Part shown: piece after piece, positions 6,318 through 11,953 of the stretch | How positions within the stretch are numbered: position 1 is the stretch's first letter | Layout: every line of letters starts with the position of its first letter | NCBI GenBank assembly: GCA_036375275.1 | Contig: DASUSF010000272.1 | Location: 1 to 11,953 of the forward strand | Length of the DNA stretch: 11,953 nt | Source of the DNA: DASUSF01 sp036375275 | GTDB lineage: Bacteria; Pseudomonadota; Alphaproteobacteria; Geminicoccales; Geminicoccaceae | Reading direction: 5' to 3' | The notes under the pieces: generated by a model | Told to the model about the DNA's origin: nothing | The model's database searches: none | Seen by the model: the letters and a program-made list of their open reading frames with translations, nothing else | Made by a program: the position numbers and the translations under genes

Positions 6318-8201
6318 ATGAGCGCGGGCACGCCGACGCCGGGCGACAGGTCCACCTCAGCGGACGCCGCTCTGGCGGCGATCAACGACTTCGTCGTCAA
6401 GTTCGCGAACGTCAACGGTTCCGGCTCCGCGAGCGCCAACCGCCTGTTCGCCCGGGCGATCATCCGCATGGGCGTGCCGGTCGGCTCGCGCAACATCTTC
6501 CCGTCCAACATCCAGGGCCTGCCGACCTGGTACGAGGTCCGGATCTCGGAGGCTGGCTGGCGCGGACGCCGCGGCGGCGTCGACCTGATGGTCGCCATGA
6601 ACCCGCAGACCTACGAGCGCGACATCGCCGAGATCGAGGCCGGCGGCTACCTCGTGTACGACTCGACCAAACCGCTTCCCGAAGAGCGGCTTCGCGCCGA
6701 CGTCCGGGTGATCGGCGTGCCGCTGACCCAGATCTGCAACGACCTCTACCAGGACGCCCGCCAGCGCCAGCTGTTCAAGAACATCATGTACGTCGGCGCG
6801 CTCACCGCCCTGCTCGACATCGATCCGGACGAGGCCGAGCGGCTGATCGGCGAGCAGTTCAAGGGCAAGGACAACCTGATCCGGCCGAACGTGGACGCGC
6901 TCCGGACCGGCCGGAAGTGGGCGCTCGAGCATCTGTCCTGCCCGCTGCCGCTCCGGGTCGAGCGCTCGGACAAGGTCGGCGACCGGATCTTCATCGAGGG
7001 CAACAACGCCGCCGGGCTCGGCGCGGTCTACGCCGGCGCCACGGTCTGCGCCTGGTATCCGATCACGCCCTCGACCTCGATGGCGGAGGCGTTCGGCAAG
7101 CACGCCGAGCGCTACCGGCGCGCGCCCGAGACCAAGCGGCGCCGCTACGCGGTGATCCAGGCCGAGGACGAGCTCGCCTCGATCGGGATCGTGATCGGGG
7201 CGGCGTGGAACGGGGCCAGGGCGTTCACCGCGACCTCGGGGCCCGGCATCTCGCTGATGAGCGAGTTCATCGGCCTCGCCTACTTCGCCGAGGTTCCGGC
7301 GGTGATCTTCGACATCCAGCGCGGCGGGCCCTCGACCGGCATGCCCACCCGCACCCAGCAGGCCGACGTGCTGGCCTGCGCCTACGCCTCGCACGGCGAC
7401 ACCAAGCACGTGCTGCTGTTCCCGAAGGACCCGAAGGAGTGCTTCGAGTTCGCGGCCCAGGCGTTCGACCTCGCCGACCGCCTGCAGACCCCGGTGTTCG
7501 TCCTGTCCGACCTCGACATCGGCATGAACGAGTGGCTGTGCGACCCGCTCACCTGGGACGACGCCCGCCGGATGGACCGCGGCAAGGTGCTGACCTACGA
7601 GGACCTTGAGAGCGGCAAGCCTTTCGGGCGCTACGTCGACGTCGACGGCGACGGGATCACGTACCGCACCTATCCCGGGACCCACCCGACCCGCGGCGCC
7701 TTCTTCACCCGCGGCTCGAGCAAGGACGCCAACGCCCGCTACACCGAGTTCGGCGGGGCCTACGTCGAGAACATGCAGCGCCTGCTCAAGAAGTTCGAGA
7801 CCGCGAAGAGCCTGGTGCCCAGGCCGGACATGCGCCGCGCGCGGAAGCCGACCCGGCTCGGCGTGATCTACTTCGGCTCGACCGCGCCGGCGCTGCGCGA
7901 GGCGCTCGGCCCGCTCGAGGCGGAGGGCGTGTACGTCGACACGCTCCGGGTCCGGGCCTTCCCGTTCCAGGACGAGGTCACAGCCTTCATCCGCGAGCAC
8001 GACCGGCTGTTCGTGGTCGAGCAGAACCGGGACGGGCAGCTGCGGACGCTGCTCATCACCGAGCTCGGCATCGAGCCGGCGAAGCTGATCCCGATCCTGC
8101 ACTTCGACGGCACGCCGATCACCGCCCGCTTCATCACCCGCGCCATCGCCGGGCAGCTCGCCGCCCTCAACGTCGTCCCGCTCAAGAAGCTCGTCTCATG
8201 A
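6318..8201 (+). CDS. korA: 2-oxoacid:acceptor oxidoreductase, fused gamma-alpha subunit (KorA-like)
   Basis: Large subunit of a CoA-dependent 2-oxoacid oxidoreductase that oxidatively decarboxylates a 2-oxoacid, probably 2-oxoglutarate, to the acyl-CoA. The 627 residues begin with a gamma domain (about 25-210, with NVNGSGSASANRLFARAI and FPSNIQGLPTWYEVR). The alpha domain then shows YPITPSTS (247-254), EDELASIG (283-290), SGPGISLMSE and GMPTRTQQADV (from 341). A C-terminal transketolase-C-like domain follows (about 515-627, HDRLFVVEQNRDGQL). The gamma-alpha fusion is the arrangement of two-subunit KorAB enzymes such as those of Thauera and Mycobacterium. The ATG has no obvious ribosome binding site, and the stop overlaps the korB start as ATGA, so the two products are probably made in equal amounts. 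Substrate choice between 2-oxoglutarate, pyruvate and aryl or branched 2-oxoacids is inferred, not shown. Confidence 0.93.
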   Translation: MSAGTPTPGDRSTSADAALAAINDFVVKFANVNGSGSASANRLFARAIIRMGVPVGSRNIFPSNIQGLPTWYEVRISEAGWRGRRGGVDLMVAMNPQTYERDIAEIEAGGYLVYDSTKPLPEERLRADVRVIGVPLTQICNDLYQDARQRQLFKNIMYVGALTALLDIDPDEAERLIGEQFKGKDNLIRPNVDALRTGRKWALEHLSCPLPLRVERSDKVGDRIFIEGNNAAGLGAVYAGATVCAWYPITPSTSMAEAFGKHAERYRRAPETKRRRYAVIQAEDELASIGIVIGAAWNGARAFTATSGPGISLMSEFIGLAYFAEVPAVIFDIQRGGPSTGMPTRTQQADVLACAYASHGDTKHVLLFPKDPKECFEFAAQAFDLADRLQTPVFVLSDLDIGMNEWLCDPLTWDDARRMDRGKVLTYEDLESGKPFGRYVDVDGDGITYRTYPGTHPTRGAFFTRGSSKDANARYTEFGGAYVENMQRLLKKFETAKSLVPRPDMRRARKPTRLGVIYFGSTAPALREALGPLEAEGVYVDTLRVRAFPFQDEVTAFIREHDRLFVVEQNRDGQLRTLLITELGIEPAKLIPILHFDGTPITARFITRAIAGQLAALNVVPLKKLVS

Positions 8202-9253
8202 CCTACATCGCGAAGCCCCGCTACAGGCACCCGAAGCTCAAGACCAACCGGCTCGGCTTCACCCACCGGGACTACGAGGGCTCGGTCTCCACGCTCTGCG
8301 CGGGCTGCGGCCACGATTCGATCAGCGCCGCGATCGTCCAGGCCTGCTTCCAGCTCGACCTGCCGCCGCACCGGATCGCGAAGCTCAGCGGGATCGGCTG
8401 CTCGTCCAAGACGCCGACCTACTTCCTCGGCACCGCGCACGGCTTCAACTCGGTCCATGGCCGGATGCCCTCGGTGCTGACCGGGGCCAACCTCGCCAAC
8501 CGCGACCTGATCTACATGGGGGTCTCGGGCGACGGCGATTCCGCCTCGATCGGCTTCGGCCAGTTCGCGCACTCGATCCGCCGCGGCGTCAACATGGTCT
8601 ACATCGTCGAGAACAACGGCGTGTACGGCCTCACCAAGGGCCAGTTCTCGGCGACCTCGGACAAGGGCTCCAAGAGCAAGCGCGGCATCGTCAACACCGA
8701 CGAGCCGATCGACCTCGTCAACATGGCGCTCAACCTCGGCGCCAGCTTCGTCGCCCGGAGCTTCTCCGGCGACAAGACCCAGCTCGTGCCGCTGATCGAG
8801 GCCGCGATCCTGCACAAGGGCGCCGCCTTCATCGACGTCATCAGCCCCTGCGTCGCGTTCAACAACCACCCGGGCTCGACCAAGAGCTACGATTTCGTCC
8901 GCGCCCACAACGCCGCGGTCAACCGGGTCGAGTTCGTGCCCGAGGAGGCCGAGATCACAGCCGACTACGCGCCCGGCACCACCGAGGACGTGACCCTCCA
9001 CGACGACACCATCGTCCGGCTCCGGAAGGTCGCGCACGACTACGATCCGCACGACCGGACCCTGGTCATGAACTACCTGCACGAGCAGCAGGCTGCGGGC
9101 GAGATCGTGACCGGGCTGCTCTACGTCGACCCGGAGTCGAGCGACCTCCACGACTACCTCGGCACCACCGCGACGCCCTTGAACCAGCTCGCGGAGGCCG
9201 AGCTCTGCCCCGGCGCCGCCGCGCTCGACAAGATCAACGCGAGCCTCCGCTGA
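8198..9253 (+). CDS. korB: 2-oxoacid:acceptor oxidoreductase, beta subunit with thiamine diphosphate and [4Fe-4S] (KorB-like)
   Basis: Catalytic partner of the preceding gamma-alpha subunit; it binds thiamine diphosphate and the proximal iron-sulfur cluster. In the 351 residues, CAGCGHD gives Cys34 and Cys37, GIGCSSK gives Cys68 and SPCVAF gives Cys218, the four expected [4Fe-4S] ligands. The thiamine diphosphate/Mg motif runs from GDGDSASIG (111-119) to NNGVYGLTKGQ (139-149). The protein lacks a ferredoxin delta domain, so electrons must leave to a separate carrier; the ferredoxin-like tail of the 4442-6226 product is the obvious local candidate. Its ATG overlaps the korA stop by four bases (ATGA), indicating translational coupling. 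It ends the operon as far as can be seen: the next 130 bases hold a separate promoter-like region. Confidence 0.95.
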   Translation: MTYIAKPRYRHPKLKTNRLGFTHRDYEGSVSTLCAGCGHDSISAAIVQACFQLDLPPHRIAKLSGIGCSSKTPTYFLGTAHGFNSVHGRMPSVLTGANLANRDLIYMGVSGDGDSASIGFGQFAHSIRRGVNMVYIVENNGVYGLTKGQFSATSDKGSKSKRGIVNTDEPIDLVNMALNLGASFVARSFSGDKTQLVPLIEAAILHKGAAFIDVISPCVAFNNHPGSTKSYDFVRAHNAAVNRVEFVPEEAEITADYAPGTTEDVTLHDDTIVRLRKVAHDYDPHDRTLVMNYLHEQQAAGEIVTGLLYVDPESSDLHDYLGTTATPLNQLAEAELCPGAAALDKINASLR

Positions 9254-9289
9254 CCGAGCGGCGGGTATCGAGGCAAAAGTGTCCGGCGG

Positions 9290-9305
9290 TGTGAGCCTTG
9301 TCACA
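9290..9305. promoter_or_regulatory. Perfect CRP-type operator (TGTGA-N6-TCACA)
   Basis: TGTGA at 9290-9294 and TCACA at 9301-9305 form exact inverted arms around GCCTTG, the core consensus of CRP-family regulators. The centre (9297.5) is 41.5 bases before the start predicted from the -10-like TAATCT at 9327, the spacing of a class II activated promoter. It lies 37 bases after the korB stop and 80 bases before the small peptide gene, so it most likely controls the latter and perhaps the long downstream gene. Confidence 0.6.
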
Positions 9306-9326
9306 ATCTTTGCGTTCGTGCTGCCC

Positions 9327-9332
9327 TAATCT
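9327..9332 (+). promoter_or_regulatory. Candidate -10 element for the small peptide gene
   Basis: TAATCT keeps the first T, second A and last T of TATAAT. There is no -35 at normal spacing; the CRP-type site occupies that position, as expected of an activator-dependent promoter. The predicted transcript start is near 9339, giving a leader of about 46 bases. CCTAAT, two bases earlier, is the alternative. Confidence 0.35.
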
Positions 9333-9384
9333 GCTCGCCATGAAGGCGTGATGAACCTTCAGGCATCTTAGGCAGGGGGCCATA

Positions 9385-9519
9385 ATGATGAAGCTGATTG
9401 CAATCGCCGTTCTTCTGGGCGGCTTGGTCCTGGTCGGTGTCGCCAACCAGGGCGCGATCTCGTGGCCGCTGCAGAGCGACGAGGCTGGGCGCGGGGAGTG
9501 CGTCGAGAACTGCGGCTGA
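9385..9519 (+). CDS. Small exported or membrane peptide of 44 residues with CxxxC tail
   Basis: I do not recognise this gene. It starts MMKLIAIAVLLGG, has one hydrophobic stretch (about residues 4-20) suited to a signal sequence or single membrane helix, and ends with a short polar tail closing in GECVENCG, which places two cysteines four residues apart at the very C-terminus. Coding status is supported by a strong AGGGGG ribosome binding site five bases before the ATG (9374-9379), by a well-placed CRP-type promoter upstream, and by the plausible signal/tail structure in so short a frame. A second ATG directly follows the first. A hairpin follows the stop after three bases, and the long solenoid gene begins 80 bases downstream. 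Possible roles include a membrane-protein partner, a secreted disulfide or metal-binding peptide, or a spurious frame. Confidence 0.55.
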   Translation: MMKLIAIAVLLGGLVLVGVANQGAISWPLQSDEAGRGECVENCG

Positions 9520-9522
9520 ACG

Positions 9523-9554
9523 CCTTCAGGGACGTCGAGCGAAGTCTCTGAAGG
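9523..9554 (+). terminator. Hairpin after the small peptide gene, terminator-like or RNA-processing
   Basis: CCTTCAGGGAC (9523-9533) pairs with GTCTCTGAAGG (9544-9554): eleven pairs including one G-U, around a ten-base loop. There is no T-run after it, so a classical intrinsic terminator is doubtful. It could be an attenuator, an mRNA 3'-end stabiliser, or a copy of a dispersed palindromic repeat. Confidence 0.4.
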
Positions 9555-9586
9555 GCGGGCAGGCACGCCTACGCCTCGAGAAATCC

Positions 9587-9591
9587 GGGAG
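9587..9591 (+). promoter_or_regulatory. Ribosome binding site of the long solenoid gene
   Basis: GGGAG with a seven-base spacer to GTG at 9599. It fixes the GTG as the start of a frame that has no ATG ahead of its signal peptide. Confidence 0.6.
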
Positions 9592-9598
9592 AAGAACC

Positions 9599-11953
9599 GT
9601 GCGCCACGTCGTCGCCGGCGCGCGAGCGCTGCCATTCATTCTCGCGCTACTGTCACCGGTGGTTGCGGCAGCATCCGACCCGTCGGCGAGGTCCGACATC
9701 GATCTGCCTCTCAAGGAGGCGCCCGCCACAGTCAGCGAGCATGTGACCGGCCGACTTGTCGAGGACGACGCCTACCTCCGCCACGGCGCGATCACGACGA
9801 TGGCGACATGTCTCACGGTCGCCGACGACGTCGCCGCGACGCTGCTATGGAGCAAGGAGTTCCACGATCGGCCCGAAGCCGATCATGGGCTGGCAGCTTG
9901 GCTGGTGGACGCCGACCAGAGTTTCGCGGAAGAGCCCGGCTTCGGGACTCTGCTCGCCTGCGCTCAGATCGTCGCGGCCTGGCACACCTCGCTTCCCGAC
10001 CGCCGCACCGGTTCCGAAACCGATGACGGGAGGATCGAGCACGGGGCCGTCGTAATCGATCTGGCGAACGCGGCCGGAGACCCCACCGCCATCAGACCCG
10101 AGCCGCTGGTGCGCCTGCTTACATCGCAGGGGTTGCTGCCCCCTCCGGCCTTCGGCGGGGTCGTGATCCGGAACGCGCGGATCGACGGCACCCTGCTCTT
10201 CTACAACCTGCACCTGAACCATCCTTTGACCTTCGTGCGCACGGAGTTCCGTGGCGGCGACTACCCCAAGGATTTCCTCGAGGAGGAGCCGATCAAGGGA
10301 ACGGCGGTTTCGATCCAGCATTCCAGGTTCGCTGATCATATCGCCATCATGAGCAGTCGCCTGTGCGGTGACATGCTCGTCGGTGACTCGTGGTTCCAGG
10401 AGACCCTGCTCCTATCCAAGGTTGAGCAGGTGGAAGACGGGTGTGCCATCGCGACCAAGCTGATGATCCAGGGCAATCGCTTCGCCCAAGGGCTCAACAT
10501 CAATCGCAGTCGACTGGAAGAGCTGCACGCTGCCAGCAACGAGATGGACCTCCTGCTGATGTCGCGGAACCAGTTTGCGCAGCGTTTCCTGCTCGAGAGC
10601 AACAACTTCGGCACGCTGACGCTATACGGCGATGGGTTCAGCCGATCGGCCGAGATCAAGTACAATCGTATCGCCAACGACCTCTTCCTGGACGGTACAC
10701 CTGCTCCCTCGGGCAGCTTGATCGGGCGCACGGAGACCTTCGAAGTCACCAGTAACCAGATCGGCGGCGGGCTGATCTTCCAGGACTTTTCTTCATCTGG
10801 TGCGCCAGAGCAGCTGAATTTCCGCAGCAACCATGTCGGCAACGGGTCCCAGATCTGCCTGCCGCACGATTGGCGTGGCGAGCTGAAGCTCGACGGTAGC
10901 AGCTACGAAGGGACGCTCGCGGTCGGGCTCAGGTACCCCCAGGGGGTCGAGCCGCCTTACGGCGAAGTTGAGCGCGATCCGCCGTGTCACGGGCCCTTCT
11001 TCATCGACCGCGAGCGCGCAGCCAACCCGTTCGCCGGCAACACCTATTGCGAGCCCGTGGACGAGCGGACCGGTCGCAACGTGCTGATCGACCTGACCGC
11101 GACGGAGATCCGCACCCTCCAATGGCATTTGCCGTTCAACTGCACGTACCGGTGGTCCGGTTTCGGGCTCACCTATGACCTCTGGATGCCGCCGGGGCGG
11201 GCGAAGGCCGACTTCGCCAGCAAGGGCGAGAAGTGGCACGAGGCGGCGTTCAACGCCTGGCGGACCACCCTGAAGAGCTACCAGCCGGCCTCGCTCGACA
11301 TGATGAGCCGCTACTTCGCCGACAAGGGCGAGCATGTCGCGAGCCGCGATCTCCAGGTCGAGGCGAAGCGCCTCAACTACGCTCCGGAGTGCGCGCCGAG
11401 CGACGACCTGTTGTCGTGCATGGGGCAGGTCATCGGTAAGCCGGCGGCACCGGGCGTGCAGTTCGCCGGCCGCGCCTACGCCGCCACCGACCTGGGTGGC
11501 GACGCCTGGGACGAGCCGCTGGTCGACCGCATCTGGCGCGCCTTCAAGCTCGTGCTGCTCTGGCCCGGAGGCTTTGGCGCCAAGCCGGAGCGGGCGATCC
11601 TGCTCCTGATGGGCGGGGCGATCGGTTTCGGCGCCTTGTACTGGGTCTACATCCGCTGCATGCGGCTGAGGTTCGCGGTTCTGGTCCACCGCTTCATCAC
11701 GATGCGGCATGCCCTGCCGCCGGGCGATGCCGACCGGCCCGAGCTGTTCCGGATCGTGCGTGACTTCATTCAGCTGGTCCGCACCTCTGAACACAATGAA
11801 GTGGCGGAAAGCACCCGCGCGGAGCTCCTGCCGCGGGTCCAGGCCTTGGCGCAGCGGCGGGCCTCTCGCCAGAACGAGGAGTTCGAGCGGACCAGGCTCT
11901 GGCCTGCGGTGCGCGGGCTGATCCGGACCGTCCTCCTTCAGGTCCGCGCCCCA
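9599..11953 (+). CDS. Secreted beta-solenoid-like membrane protein of unknown function, 3' end outside window
   Basis: I do not recognise a named family. The frame is open for 785 codons from GTG at 9599 to the right edge. Residues 1-25 form a signal peptide (ALPFILALLSPVVAAAS, with AxA-like cleavage). Residues about 30-180 are a mixed region. Residues about 188-425 contain short degenerate repeats of about 10-11 residues, clearest at 290-366, with asparagine followed by an aromatic or aliphatic residue and then alternating hydrophobics (GNRFAQGLNI, SNNFGTLTLYG, YNRIANDLFLDG). This pattern suggests a right-handed beta-solenoid. A conserved-looking helical region follows (SLDMMSRYFADKGEHVASRD), and then a membrane segment near 666-687 with a basic, charged tail. 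The domain order recalls pentapeptide-like membrane proteins with a periplasmic solenoid. Codon use is less GC-biased than in the oxidoreductase genes, particularly before about 10900. A CRP-type promoter and the small peptide gene lie just upstream. Confidence 0.8.
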   Translation, partial: MRHVVAGARALPFILALLSPVVAAASDPSARSDIDLPLKEAPATVSEHVTGRLVEDDAYLRHGAITTMATCLTVADDVAATLLWSKEFHDRPEADHGLAAWLVDADQSFAEEPGFGTLLACAQIVAAWHTSLPDRRTGSETDDGRIEHGAVVIDLANAAGDPTAIRPEPLVRLLTSQGLLPPPAFGGVVIRNARIDGTLLFYNLHLNHPLTFVRTEFRGGDYPKDFLEEEPIKGTAVSIQHSRFADHIAIMSSRLCGDMLVGDSWFQETLLLSKVEQVEDGCAIATKLMIQGNRFAQGLNINRSRLEELHAASNEMDLLLMSRNQFAQRFLLESNNFGTLTLYGDGFSRSAEIKYNRIANDLFLDGTPAPSGSLIGRTETFEVTSNQIGGGLIFQDFSSSGAPEQLNFRSNHVGNGSQICLPHDWRGELKLDGSSYEGTLAVGLRYPQGVEPPYGEVERDPPCHGPFFIDRERAANPFAGNTYCEPVDERTGRNVLIDLTATEIRTLQWHLPFNCTYRWSGFGLTYDLWMPPGRAKADFASKGEKWHEAAFNAWRTTLKSYQPASLDMMSRYFADKGEHVASRDLQVEAKRLNYAPECAPSDDLLSCMGQVIGKPAAPGVQFAGRAYAATDLGGDAWDEPLVDRIWRAFKLVLLWPGGFGAKPERAILLLMGGAIGFGALYWVYIRCMRLRFAVLVHRFITMRHALPPGDADRPELFRIVRDFIQLVRTSEHNEVAESTRAELLPRVQALAQRRASRQNEEFERTRLWPAVRGLIRTVLLQVRAP

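Noticed and set aside
4154..6598. 814-codon minus-strand frame opposite the KorC-like gene
   Set aside because: Its great length comes from high GC content. The plus strand carries all the cofactor motifs, and this frame extends across the korC-korA gap without any domain.
6357..8102. 581-codon minus-strand frame opposite korA
   Set aside because: Antisense shadow of a clearly conserved gene.
7868..9304. 478-codon minus-strand frame opposite korA/korB
   Set aside because: Antisense shadow; it also crosses the CRP-type site and promoter region.
9340..9372. Two tiny frames (MKA and MNLQAS) in the leader of the small peptide gene
   Set aside because: Too short to judge and without any attenuator-type codon run; most likely chance.
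9234..9635. 133-codon minus-strand frame across the korB-solenoid gap
   Set aside because: It lies opposite the korB end, the promoter and the small peptide; basic, low-complexity start and no recognisable domain.
10793..11794. 333-codon minus-strand frame opposite the solenoid gene
   Set aside because: Considered as an alternative gene, but the plus strand gives a continuous 785-codon frame with ribosome binding site, signal peptide and membrane segment, whereas this frame lacks such structure.

Overview
The window comes from a very GC-rich chromosome. The gene set (YcbB-type L,D-transpeptidase, ChrR-like cupin, patatin, two-subunit 2-oxoacid oxidoreductase with a GltD-like partner) suggests a Gram-negative proteobacterium, most likely an alphaproteobacterium of the Rhodospirillales/Geminicoccales kind. 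That placement is an inference from gene content and composition, not from a marker gene. I see no rRNA, tRNA, CRISPR array, transposase or insertion sequence.

Region 1 (1-4036, minus strand) reads as one transcriptional direction in the order: cupin protein (4036-3365), patatin-like phospholipase (3316-2303), family 2 glycosyltransferase (2211-1270), and YcbB/LdtD-type L,D-transpeptidase (1277 to beyond the left edge). Gaps are 48 and 91 bases, and the last pair overlaps by 8 bases. The set looks like a cell-envelope cluster: lipid hydrolysis, sugar transfer and peptidoglycan cross-linking.

Region 2 (4037-4441) is a divergent intergenic stretch that should hold the promoters for both directions. 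Only weak promoter-like matches are visible.

Region 3 (4442-9253, plus strand) is the metabolic core. It has a GltD-like flavoprotein with iron-sulfur domains at both ends (KorC-like), then a fused gamma-alpha subunit (KorA-like), then a thiamine diphosphate subunit (KorB-like), with korA and korB overlapping by ATGA. Together they are best explained as a three-subunit, CoA-dependent 2-oxoacid:NAD(P)+ oxidoreductase, resembling the 2-oxoglutarate:NADP+ oxidoreductase described from Azoarcus evansii. Electrons would pass from the thiamine/Fe-S subunit through the ferredoxin-like domain and FAD of the first subunit to a nicotinamide.

Region 4 (9254-11953, plus strand) is less ordinary. A perfect CRP-type palindrome sits 41.5 bases upstream of the start predicted from a -10-like element. 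It is followed by a 44-residue hydrophobic peptide gene ending in a CxxxC tail, a hairpin, and a 785-codon open frame that begins with GTG and runs off the right edge. That frame encodes a secreted, repeat-built beta-solenoid-like protein with a C-terminal membrane segment. It matches no family that I can name with certainty, and its codon use is less GC-biased than its neighbours'. It is the most novel item in the window.
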